NCBI GenBank assembly: GCA_002812745.2
Contig: NCSJ02000472.1
Span: 1 to 26,039, forward strand
From: Scytalidium lignicola
Lineage: Eukaryota; Ascomycota; Leotiomycetes
Length of the DNA: 26,039 bases
Direction: 5' to 3'
Within the stretch, counting starts at the first letter, position 1; each line of letters opens with the position of its first letter. Positions 1 to 9,730 of this stretch are shown here, piece after piece. The position numbers and the translations under genes were made by a program. The notes under the pieces were generated by a model. It did no database searches. It had not been told where the DNA came from and was given only the letters and a program-made list of their open reading frames with translations.

Positions 1-1
1 C

Positions 2-990
2 TTCAGCGCCGTGCCTGGAGCCATTCACGGCTACGACTTCGCCGGCACCATCGTAGGGCTGGGAACAGACACGCCTGCACATCTGAGGCTTGGAGATCGC
101 GTTGCTGGCTGTGTGCACGGCATGAACCCCTCGCTGCCTGATGTGGGCGCCTTCGCCGAATATGTCGCTGCCTCTGCTGAATTGTTGCTTAAAATCCCGG
201 CCGATATGCCTTTCGAAGACGCGGCATCCATCGGGCTCGGATTGTTCACTGCAGGATTGGGGCTTTTCCGCGAGCTTCAGGTCCCAGCGTCGCTCGGTCC
301 CGAGAAGCTAGGTCCGGATGATCCTGACAGAGCAGAATTCGTCCTGGTTGCAGGTGGTAGCGCTGCTACCGGCACTCGCGCTATTCAATTGCTGAAACTG
401 TGCGCCTATCCCTTCCCAACTCAAACATATCATATATACTGACCGGTGTCTCCTGTTTTAGGGTGGGTCTCCGGCCAATTGCCACCTCTTCTCCGAGAAA
501 CTTCGAGCTCGTCCGCCGCTTTGGCGCCGAGAAAGTCTTCGACTACAACAGCCCAGAGTGCGCTGACGAGATCCGAGGCTATACCCGCAACACGTTGGCC
601 TACGCACTAGACTGCATAGCCACGGCGGAAACCACGCAGCTATGTTATGGTGCAATTGGACGGGCTGGCGGCCGCTACGCCACCGTCGAGCCCTTCCGCG
701 AAGCTATCACTTCGCAGAGGCCACTTACGATCGTGCCCTCATGGCTTTTGGCTGTGACTGTCTTTGGGCGTAAGGTAGCCTTGGATGGCGAGTATGGGCG
801 CGATGCGAGTCCTGGCGATCACGACTTTGCCATCAAGTTAACGGCCCAAGTACAGGCGCTCTTGGATCAGGGCAAAATCGGTACTCATCCGATTAAAGTC
901 ATGTCGGGGGGCTGGGATGGGGTGATTGAGGGCGTTGATACCATCCGGCTACAGGAAATGTCCGGACAGAAGCTAGTCTATCCTGTGTGA
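2..990 (+). CDS. Trans-acting enoyl reductase of the PKS-NRPS (5' end cut by the window)
   Basis: Exons 2-399 and 462-990; the 62-base intron (400-461) has a CTGAC branch sequence, and joining restores the frame as ...LLKL-VGLRPIAT.... The protein is a zinc-less medium-chain dehydrogenase/reductase of the LovC/ApdC/TenC type. Visible marks are the N-terminal segment GYDFAGTIVGLG and the NADPH-binding loop GGSAATGT just before the intron, followed by the GLRPIAT strand. The stop is TGA at 988-990; the start lies left of the window, so about the first 50-60 residues are missing. In this family the enzyme docks on a highly reducing synthase whose own ER domain is dead and reduces the enoyl intermediate with NADPH. 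That fits here, because the synthase at 17759-5433 has an ER remnant without a recognisable cofactor site. It runs convergent to the small secreted protein gene that follows. Confidence 0.93.
400..461 (+). other. Intron of the trans-enoyl reductase gene
   Basis: A 62-base intron from GTGCGC to TTTTAG with CTGAC 17 bases before the acceptor. Without splicing the frame stops at 440-442. With splicing the conserved NADPH-fold segment LLKL-VGLRPIAT is continuous, so the two open frames here are one gene and not a frameshift. Confidence 0.9.
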
Positions 991-1746
991 AAAGAAGTAA
1001 TGTTATAAGAAGCAATGTTGTAGTTGAACTGCGCATACATTCCTTTCCAGTTTTTGAGCTTTTTGAGATGAGTACCTTGAAAAGCCTGTTACAGGTACGT
1101 CTGATTACGGTATGCCTGACTTCCTGAGATATCTCCCTTTCGAAATAGAAATAATATCAGATTCTTTTTGATTCTACACTCGCGAGTAACGGAGCTTGGA
1201 TTTTTGACTATTCTCCCTGCCGAATTCCGAGACCAAGTCATAGGGTTACCTCCTCAAGTGTCCAACAGGCATCGAAATAGAGGATATGACAATTTAACCA
1301 CTAGTCGCGATTACATCATTCTTCCTATGTCGTTGGCGTTAGGATAGAGAATGTTGATTTAGAGATCTTCTTTGTGATGTAGTGTCGGATTAAATAGCCT
1401 CGCTGGCTTAGACCCGAATAGAGAAACGGCGGAAGTCAAATCTTTCAGCAAGGTTGAGAGGTGGGAACAGACAGAAAGTCACAGACTATTTACGGCCTTT
1501 GCGAGAGAAGAAAGATCAATTTTACTATTAACACCTTTAACTGTCACCTTAGACAATGTTCTCCTTCAACAACTCTTCCTAAAACCTCGATCTTAAATGC
1601 TCAGGTACACAATCTACATTGATCGTATCTGCCTAGTAATGACTGACAAAGAATCGAAGGTTCTAGCATGTTGAATGTTTAGAAATACTGGCCGTCAGAC
1701 ACCATGTAGTGGCAATGAACAGACCCCATATTTCGAAATCACTAGG
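991..1746. other. Intergenic region, no gene recognised
   Basis: This is the 3' flank of both the enoyl reductase and the convergent secreted-protein gene. No reading frame with protein-like composition, no inverted-repeat element and no RNA gene was seen on either strand. It probably holds both 3' untranslated regions. Confidence 0.6.
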
Positions 1747-2343
1747 TTATGTGAAGCTTGGGAACCCCGAACAAGTTCCGTCGTACCCGTTCGTCCTCTC
1801 TGTCAGATAGGTGCCGTTTGTAGTTATCTCGTTCAGAAAGATGCCCAGAGCTATGATTGCACCGTTGACATAGCCGTGCACCTCTTCAATGATACCCTTA
1901 GTGTTCCACCGCGTGCTCCAGCTCAGCTGATTGTCGTACGGCATGCCGTTCAAAAACGTGTGCTGGCCGATCATCTCGATCACACTCCATTCCTCTACGC
2001 ATCCACCGATGATGTTCCATATGGTGTTATTGCCGATACCTCCGCCCACCGTGGCTGCTGCTAGTCGATCGGTGGTGCTGTTGAGGAAGGTAGCCAAGCT
2101 GCTGTAGTGACCCGCGAGGGGATGGGAGCCCATGACGGTCCATGAGACGTTGTCGGCCACAATGGCCCAGAAGTTGTCTATGGAACCGTTGCCTATATTG
2201 TTAAATGTGGCGTTGATGTGTGCTTTGTCCGGCCAGGTGCACTCAGCCGTCGGGGTCCATGGGGGGTTGGAGACATTTTGGCATGCTCCCAAGGAGACAA
2301 AGATGAAGCCGAGAGCGGCAAGTATGGTCTTCATAGTCTTCAT
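1747..2343 (-). CDS. Small secreted SnoaL/NTF2-like protein, function unknown
   Basis: A single-exon gene for 198 residues. The ATG at 2343 has a strong fungal context (ACCATGA) and is followed by a signal-peptide-like segment (MKTMKT then a hydrophobic stretch to about residue 19, then ACQN). A second in-frame ATG is three codons further in. The mature part has a SnoaL-like pattern: Asn-Ile-Gly-Asn-Gly then an FWAIVADNVSWTVMG motif, PLAGHYSS, and later a WSTRW strand, typical of NTF2-fold barrels. At least seven N-x-S/T sites (NVS, NAT, NGS, NVS, NST, NNT, NGT) and four or more Cys fit an extracellular glycoprotein. SnoaL-like proteins in biosynthetic clusters include cyclases and isomerases, but a secreted form could equally be unrelated to the pathway. 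The stop is TAA at 1749-1747. The open frame upstream of 2343 runs into a MITE and is not counted as coding. Confidence 0.75.
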   Translation of the reverse strand: MKTMKTILAALGFIFVSLGACQNVSNPPWTPTAECTWPDKAHINATFNNIGNGSIDNFWAIVADNVSWTVMGSHPLAGHYSSLATFLNSTTDRLAAATVGGGIGNNTIWNIIGGCVEEWSVIEMIGQHTFLNGMPYDNQLSWSTRWNTKGIIEEVHGYVNGAIIALGIFLNEITTNGTYLTERTNGYDGTCSGFPSFT

Positions 2344-2600
2344 GGTAACAATCAATGGATGTAAAATTGGTTGATCAATCGCACGCGTGTAGATGCTGTT
2401 GCAAGTTTGACTAGATTTTGGCTGCCTTTTGCTGCCAAGAAAAGCCTGCCTTTTATCGTTAATTGTCCATTGGTGTGGTCGGCGTCCCTGAAGCTGTGGA
2501 TCCTGATCTTTAGATGTATTCGGACGAGGGGTAAATAAACGTAAATAATGGGGGAGTGAGCCTCGTGAAACCTCAACGTTTATTCGTCCTGAGTACGTTA

Positions 2601-3006
2601 CACGTAAATCCGGTCCTGCCAAACACTGAAATTTACCGCACAATTGAGCAAAATTCACCCCTAGTAATCTCAACAACGATTTAATAGCTGCATACCAAAA
2701 TTTAATATTACATAGATATGATTGATTTAATAACTTCTGTTAAGTGTAAAATGTTTTGATTAGTGTTAATATTGTAAAAAAAAAAAGAAATCACTGATAT
2801 TTACCTTATAATTAAGGTAATATTGAATTTATTTTATAAATATAAATACAAATAATGTGAAAATTCAATGAATAGTAAATAATGATATAAATAATTGCTT
2901 TATTAAATTTGACAAATTTTAGAGTTATAATTGTTAATATTACAGGGGGCTAATTTTGCTCAATTTTGCGGTGAATTTCAGTGTTTGGCAGGACCGGGAT
3001 TTACGT
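2601..3006. mobile_element. MITE with ~66-base terminal inverted repeats, TA target duplication
   Basis: The left end (2601-2668) and right end (about 2940-3006) are inverted copies, about 90% alike, both beginning ACGTAAATCC and continuing GGTCCTGCCAAACACTGAA inward. TA flanks both sides (2599-2600 and 3007-3008), with one extra C at the left junction. The interior is very AT-rich with no coding frame. TA duplication and TIRs starting ACGTAA suggest a non-autonomous Tc1/mariner-type element. It lies about 260 bases upstream of the secreted-protein gene, in its promoter region. Confidence 0.8.
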
Positions 3007-3008
3007 TA

Positions 3009-3906
3009 ACGAATAGGGTAGTTGAAGCATGATATGCGAGATTACAGGCTAATGTGTCATATTGTCATTCCTTGCAGAATCCTTGTCCTCTGTCATGTCG
3101 TGGTAGGATCTACACTTACCTTCGGTTACCTTCGATTTTCTTTTCCTGGTGTAAAGATATTATAATCATTTCTGAAGCTAGAGAAAACCCAGAATTCTTA
3201 GATGTAATGAATGATATGTTTAGAAAATTAGATTTGTGTGTGTAAGATGGCGCACTAAAATTGACTTACTCTTCCCCGGGAAAGTAATACTCTACAGAAA
3301 TCTTAGTAATTCTCAAATCATTGCAGGACTAATTATGGCTAAGTATTTTTGTATACGCCAAGAAAATGTATTAGATTTGGTCAGTAGCACTTGGGCACCT
3401 GAGAGGATTTAGTTTTCTTTACAACCAGGGGAAGGTAGACATCTTGCAAATGCTTCCGCATGTCGTTGTGTTGGATGGAATCGAGATCTGTAGATACAGA
3501 TCTCGATGGCATGGCCTGACGCGTAGAACCGTAGATCAATATCGGTGTGTAGAATACACCTCATACAGGCTTACGAATATATGGGAGATCACGAAAATCA
3601 CTGTCAGAGCTGAAACAGCATCGGTAGTAGCTATCGGTAGATACCCATAATACTTTTCCTACTATAAATTGTACTGTAATTACACTATAGGATAGACAAT
3701 CAATTTCAATCGTATGTTGTGTCCATATTGGTAGTAATATTCCATGCAACACGTTGAAAACAAGCGAAATCTTGATTCGCAGGTAGAAAGATATTTCACA
3801 TATGATAACAAATCAAAGAAGATTCTGGATTTGTGATCATTTAATTGACGACTTGCGCAAACTCGAATTGAAGGCTGCAGAATTCGACTCATTTTGACTA
3901 GCTGCT
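3009..3906. other. AT-rich intergenic DNA, no supported gene
   Basis: No supported gene was found. A 63-codon frame at 3054-3245 (+) ends in acidic, protein-like sequence (ARENPEFLDVMNDMF), but nothing around it supports a full gene, so it may be an old fragment. A 13-base perfect inverted repeat sits at 3480-3507 and is listed separately. Confidence 0.4.
3480..3507. repeat. Perfect 13-base inverted repeat with 2-base centre
   Basis: The arms 3480-3492 (ATCGAGATCTGTA) and 3495-3507 (TACAGATCTCGAT) are exact reverse complements around GA. No run of T follows and no gene borders it closely, so a terminator role is not indicated. It could be a cruciform-prone site or the core of a degraded element. 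Confidence 0.7.
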
Positions 3907-3907
3907 C

Positions 3908-4595
3908 ATTTTTCGTATTTCGAGTTCTAATCTAAAACCCAAATGGACTCTCCAACAGTTGCAGAATAGCGATACTCTAATTCCAGCACCAATTAAGCCT
4001 GTCAAGGCTTCTCAAGATGACCTACCTGAGGTCCCTGATATCGCCGTCAACCCCGCATCTAGCTCACAAGCAGGGTTGGTAATTAGTCTAGTTAGTCTAG
4101 TCCTTATATTGACTAAGACTAACATTAATTAATCCTATATTGTACTAAGACTAACTAACATTAATACAGACTAATTAATTAATCTCATATAAAAGACTAA
4201 AAAGGATTATTTTCCTTAATAATAAGGTATATACTATATAATAATAATTTATGCCTTACATTTTAAATCATGTGATCAAACAAAATCAACATAATATTAG
4301 TTGTTTTTATTGTTTTTATTTAATTTTTATTAATTTATTAATATTTAAATCGTATGATTATTCCNTTTTTTAGTCTTTTTAGTCTTTCTCAGTTAGTCTG
4401 GACTGAGATTAATACTATGATTAGTTAGTTCGATAGTTGATTAAAACTAAGGGATTAAAATTAGTCAGGATTAATACTAAAGACTAGTGAATAATTTACC
4501 AACCCTGCTCACAAGACATCGAGGCGTCTCAAGATAACCCAGGAAGGTATATTGTCGCTAGCTTGCCTTCCCCACGGCNGGGACCCCGCCGAAGG
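3908..4595 (+). pseudogene. Remnant reading frame split by an hAT MITE
   Basis: If the element at 4071-4507 and one target copy are removed, an open frame runs without stop from about 3908 across the junction to about 4595. It includes PAPIKPVKASQDDLPEVPD on the left and DIEASQDNPGRYIVASLPSP on the right, with an internal similarity ASQDD/ASQDN. Beyond the N at 4579 coding-like sequence continues in another frame (KGFRLKWTNEMDAGF), then shifts again. No start codon was identified and no family can be named with confidence; the KWTNEMDAGF stretch faintly recalls SANT/Myb-like domains of fungal repeat proteins. It is best read as a decayed gene or transposon fragment. Confidence 0.4.
4071..4507. 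mobile_element. hAT-type MITE, 437 bases, 8-base target duplication
   Basis: The ends are inverted copies of CAGGGTTGGTAA (4071-4082 and 4496-4507). They are flanked by a perfect 8-base direct repeat CTCACAAG at 4063-4070 and 4508-4515. An 8-base duplication with CAGGG-type ends is the signature of the hAT superfamily. The interior is AT-rich, has many short subterminal TAGTC/GACTA motifs and no coding frame, so the element is non-autonomous. One unresolved base (4365) lies inside. Confidence 0.9.
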
Positions 4596-5432
4596 GGTTT
4601 CGATTAAAATGGACCAATGAAATGGATGCTGGATTCATCCGCGTTGTAAGGAGTACGTGGCAGAGCTATATGCCTCTGAAGGCATTAAGTTGAAGGCATC
4701 GCAGGTCGGAGAGAGTGGAATTCTAGAGGCTGAGGCATATGGGAATTAGGTGGCGACGTCGGNTTTTTTTAACGTCAACTGGCAGAGGAGCAAGAAAAGC
4801 GGGGTGGTTGAATAAGTTTATATGGTGTTTGCACCAAAATTATCACAATTTATTGACTCTTCGTCTCTTTCGGCTGGTTTGTGGGTCAAGGTGTATGAAA
4901 TATATTTTGCCAGTTCACGATTCCATGAGATTTCTTCCTTTCAACCCATAAAGCCGAGCAACATAAATCTTTGGTGTAGTAAAGCTAAAAATTACATGTC
5001 AAATCTTCAAAATCAAAAAACTTCCAGTGAACCCTCTTTACCTATGAAGTTGGGTGGTACTAGGGAAGGTTGAAGTGAGGTATCACAATACAGAGGCATC
5101 AAGTGAATTAGCAGCTCGACTTGACTTGTAAGATGTCCTCGACCCGTTTGTTAAGAATAGTAAAAAATAAAAAATAAACCCCCCAAATTTTTTAAATTTT
5201 TAAATTGGGGGTAAATTCCCTGTTGAATTCCAGCCTCTAGCCTCTTGTCCTAATCGGGAGTAGTGCAATTCGCACCTTCGAGTCAATTTAGGCTCCTCCA
5301 TCAACAACACCAATTGCAACCAATTATACCTCCAAATCCAAGTGCACCAGTTAACCTGCCAGCCAATTGTCCCACATTCCCGGATTTACCACAGTATCAA
5401 AGCCTACATGATTAACAATTCCTATTCGATGT
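4596..5432. other. Intergenic region downstream of the PKS-NRPS, no gene recognised
   Basis: Only short unsupported frames occur (for example 4739-4951 and 4822-5073 on +). An AT-rich imperfect hairpin lies at about 5179-5211 (CCCCCCAAATTT ... AAATTGGGGG). The last part, next to the stop codon at 5433, should contain the 3' untranslated region of the synthase. Ns at 4579 and 4763 mark unresolved bases. Confidence 0.45.
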
Positions 5433-8400
5433 CTACCTCCTCGATTTTAGAATCAAAGAGTTCTCCACTGCCGTCGCATCCTCCATTCGAAGCGCCTGCG
5501 ATGTCACGAAGTATCTCAGCCCAAGCGCCTTCATCTGACCGATGAACTTTAGACCCGGCATCGTGCCGAGACCCTGGTCTCCTCTCCTCTCCTCCAGAAA
5601 GGCCATCATCTCCAAGACATCGATTCTAATTCCACACTTGTGGTGTAGGAACCTGGACGTTCCCGTCTCACTGACTCCATCACCAGCTACAAGCCCTGCG
5701 GCAAGCTCGTCGGCTGCCTTCCGAACGGGCATCATATCGAAGTGACCCTTGATTCCGCTGAAGCTGGGCATCGTCGACATTTCATCTACAAACCATATAA
5801 AGTGGTTCAGTGCTTCCATTACCGGTCCTTTAGCCGGTGGCATCCTGGCGGGCACGAAGCGGTGGATTGAGACCGGCACACCTAGCGTCGACGAGGCTTG
5901 TTCTAGTACCTGCTCACACACCCAACGCGTTGCGATGTAGCCATCCGAACCGTCAGCAGCAGGCACGTGTTCTGCAGCCGATGTTGCTACACTGCCAGTA
6001 CTTTCTTCAGCTACGACGCCATGGGAAGAAACATAATGAATCGGAATGCGGCGGCTAGCCGCCATCCTAATTAGCTGTTTTGTCGGTCCTACGTTACTTG
6101 GGCGCAGGACGTAGTAGTTGTCCCAAAACGAGCGCACTGCGGCCATGTGCAGAATGGAGTCCACCTCATCAGCCAGCATCACGAATTCAGCTTTGGATAG
6201 CCCCAGCCAGGGCTCGGAGAGATCACCGCGGTGCGTGATGATCTTTGGTGAAGAGACGGCTACCTGGCGTGGTGTCCCCACAGGCTTGTCGCGAAGACCG
6301 ATGCAGTGGATTCTGACGACTTCTGGGCTGTCGACAAGCAGTTCAAGGATGTGCTTTCCGAGAAAGCCACCCGCGCCAGTAAGAAGGACCACTTTGCCAG
6401 TCATCTTGAGCGGCCCGTTGTTGGCGCTTTCCAGCATACTGATGACCGGAAGAGAGGTTTCCTTGTCCCAGTCGATCAGGCTAACGCTGTTGCTTTCTTC
6501 AATCAGCCTCGCCATCTCCCTGAGAGCATTGGCATCGAGAAGCTGGACTAGTGGCAATGTGACATTGAAGACTTGGCGAATATGAGATTGCAGCCGCACG
6601 ATGAGCAGGGAATTACCGCCGATGTTGAAGAAATTGGTTGACGGAGTAATTTTGAGGCCTAGTTTCTTAGTGCTCAAGACCTCTTCCCACAGCCGTCTTA
6701 GCTGAATCATCGTCTCGGAAAGCTCCTCTCTAGTCTCCTCCTCGCTGGACTTGGTGTTTTGAGGGAGCGGCAGAGCCTTGATTGCCTTTCGGTCCACCTT
6801 AGCATGATTGCTGAGGGGTAAGCGGTCTAGCGAGATTGCAATGGCGGGGACCATGTACTGTGGGACCTGCAGCTCTTTTAACAGTTGCTGTAAGAAAGCC
6901 TCGGTGTCGAGGACTTTGTGCTGTGGTACAAAAACGACATGAGCGACCAAAAATTGAGGATCATCGTCAGTGAGTGTGACAACTGCCTCTTTCAGTGAGC
7001 CTCCAGACGCTTTGATAATATTACTCTCGATATCGCCAAGCTCAATCCGCAATCCTCGGATCTTGACCTGGGTATCACCTGCCACACGATGGTGGAATAC
7101 CATTGCTCCGTCGTCTTGCAAGTGTGCGATGTCACCCGTGCGGTACATTCTTGTCCATCCCTGTTTGATATACTCGGGCGTCGCATACGGATCAGGCACG
7201 AAATGATGATCCGTGAGCTCTTTGTTATCGAGATAGCCAAGGGAGACGCCAGCACCCCCGATCCACAGCTCACCGGGCATTCCAACGGGAACAGGCTTCT
7301 GCTGCTCGTCCAAGATGTACGCCGCGTAGTTAGGCAGAGAGTATCCGCACGGAATGCGACCTGACGGTGGCGGTTCACGGTAGGCAATCTCCATCTTAGT
7401 CGACGAGATGGATATTTCGGTCGGCCCGTACGAGTTGAAGAATCGGAGCTGCGGCAAGTTCAATGTAGCGAGCTCCTTTGTGAGTGTGCCAGTGAGAGGC
7501 TCGCCTCCTCCAAAAGCAAAGTGCCAGCTGGAAGCCTGTTCGAGGTTGGCACGGCCATAATCCAGCCAAAGAGAGTACTCTGCCGGCGTGGCCTTTGTAT
7601 ATGTAATGTTTTCTTCTTGGATGATCTTGGTAATCTCAACCGGATCGCCGCGCTTGCGCCATGGCACAATGTACACAGATCCTCCGTTAACCAGCCCGGT
7701 GTATATTTGATCAGAGGAGTGATTGAAGGTGAAAGCACTTTGCTGGAGCACTCGTTCTGCTTTAAGACCCCATTGCGTTGTATAACCTTCAATTTCGTTG
7801 CAGAGTCCCGAGTGTTTGACGACAATGCCCTTGGGCTTCCCAGTTGAACCGCTGGTGTACAGGATGGCACCCACAGACTCCGCACGCGAAATATTGGGCA
7901 CATGAGCTGAAGGTTTGGACTCAACGCTGGACACGTTGAGCACCTTGGCATTTGCGATATTGAGCTGAGGAGCATTACCGAGAGTACTATCGTCTACAAG
8001 AATTGCCGCTGGTCGACAACTGGCTGCGACGTCGGCGAGACGTGGTAGCGGGTTACGAAGGTCCAGCGGGATATAGACTGCCCCGATGCGCATAATAGCG
8101 AGCAATGAGCAAGGCCAGTCTACGGTTGCGTCTTCGAAAACGAGCACCCGAGAACCTTCACCGACGCCAACCTTCTGCAGTGCCTGGGCGATCGCCTCGA
8201 CTCGGTCAGTCATACCAGCGTAGGTGAGAACACTGCCGTGTCCATCTTTGAGTGCGACCTTGTCCTTGTTCTCCTCGGCAATCTGGTCAATTCGATGAGG
8301 CAACGTCCCAGGCCAGGAAGATTCGAGATGCCGCCCTGCAATTGTCAGCCATTTTCTGGGACAATCCTTAATACGACTTACCACGGCCTACATTGAGCGC

Positions 8401-9730
8401 GCGTTTGAGTTCTTCGTCACTAAACAACGAAGGCCCCTGCAGTGATAAAGAGGTATCACCGGCGAAGACTTCGAGCAGGTGAACATAGGAACTTAGTAGC
8501 AATTGTGTAGCCTTCTCATCGTAAAGACTAGTCTGAGCTCTGAACAATATGCGAGCACTATCCGGGCTATCTGTGATATCCAGCGTCATGTCGTATGCAG
8601 TGCGTCCTGGATGTACTTCCAAGAATTCAAGCTGGGTGTTGCCAAACGATAGCTTTTCTTGTTGGCCTTGACGGTAATCAAAGAAGGCTTGGAAGAGCGG
8701 GCTGTACATAGAAGAACGGAGCACGTTGAGTTCCTTGAGAAGAACGTCAAAAGGCACTCTCGAATTTCCAAGCGCATCATAGGCTTTGTTTCGAGCCTCA
8801 GCAATACAGTCGCCAAATCGTTGGCTAGGGTCATACTTGAATCGCAACGTCAGAAGATTGATTAGTAGCCCGACAATTTCTATAGAGTCGCTATCGTTTC
8901 TGTTGGCATCGGCAATGCCGATTGTCAAGTCCTGGGCATCCGTAAAGCGGAAAAGCATCACTTTAAAAGCCGCCAGATAGAAATGGAACGTCGTGGATTG
9001 GTGCGCGCGGGACTTCTCCCTGATTCGTGCCATTAATTCAGGTTTGAGCCTGTATTCGACCTGGTTGACGTTGAAGGCGTCCATGGGCATACGGGAAGTT
9101 ACCTTAGCCATGGGAAGAAGTGGTAGCACAGGATGCCCGCTTGGAAACTGGTTTCGCCAATATGAAATCTCATTGTTCATTTCACCATTCTCCAAAGCCT
9201 CGCGTTGGCTACGCGAAAAAGGGAGCAACTGGCGTGGCGGAGCACCAAGAGACTGCCGTTGATAGGCCTTCTCTAAATCGGCCAGGAAGACCTGGACGCT
9301 GACGCCATCCATCAGAATATGATGGTAATTGAAGAGGATGTAATGATGGGTAGGGGATAGTGTGAGTAAGATCAAGCGCATTAGCTTGCCACTCGCGATG
9401 TCAAAAGGAATGGCTTGCATGGCCGCGTATTCAATTTGAAGTTCCTCGATGCTGTTAATCCTCTTTCGCTCAAGTCGTATAAGAGAGCTAGGCAAGACTT
9501 TTTGGTAAGCTAGATCTGCTTCTTTCTCGTCTGCCACAAAGCAAGTCCGAAGCGATTCATGCCTGTTGGTAACAAGGCGAACAGCTCTTTCAAGGTCACC
9601 AATCCGCAGATTTCCGGTGATGCTGTAATAGAAAGCGACATTGAAGGTCGTCTGATCTTCGATCAAAAGCCTCAAGAACCAGAAGCGGGATTGTGGAAAG
9701 GAGATAAGCTCGCTCTTCACATAGGCGGGT
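5433..9730 (-). other. PKS-NRPS domains C-A-T-R
   Basis: C domain: HHILMDG (His2698, His2699, Asp2703), intact. A domain: [10 protein letters not shown] (about 3172-3181), SYGPTE (3313-3318), RTGD (3410-3413) and the motif-A10 lysine Lys3524 in AKVDRKA. The residue aligned with the amine-binding Asp is Asn3216 ([10 protein letters not shown]). T domain: Ser3587 in NIGGNSLL. Terminal SDR-type domain: NAD(P)-binding TGAGGFLG (3664-3671), Ser3781/3782 in HYVSSHG, and Tyr3811 followed by Arg3815 where YxxxK is expected. There is no thioesterase. The amino acid used cannot be read reliably from the A-domain pocket. Confidence 0.88.

Noticed and set aside
400..461. Apparent frameshift in the enoyl reductase
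   Set aside because: A canonical 62-base intron with a CTGAC branch point explains the frame change fully.
2344..2676. N-terminal extension of the secreted-protein frame upstream of the ATG at 2343
   Set aside because: The extension has no signal or domain and reads into the MITE end, while 2343 has a strong start context followed by a signal peptide.
4739..5073. Two overlapping plus-strand frames downstream of the MITE
   Set aside because: They contain an unresolved base, show no recognisable domain, and are short enough to occur by chance.
5179..5211. AT-rich hairpin as a transcription terminator of the synthase gene
   Set aside because: It is imperfect and more than 200 bases past the stop; fungal genes end by polyadenylation, not hairpin termination.
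6118..6585. 155-codon plus-strand frame inside the synthase region
   Set aside because: It lies antisense to well-supported A/T/R-domain coding sequence and shows no family motif. Other plus-strand frames over 5433-17759 were rejected for the same reason.
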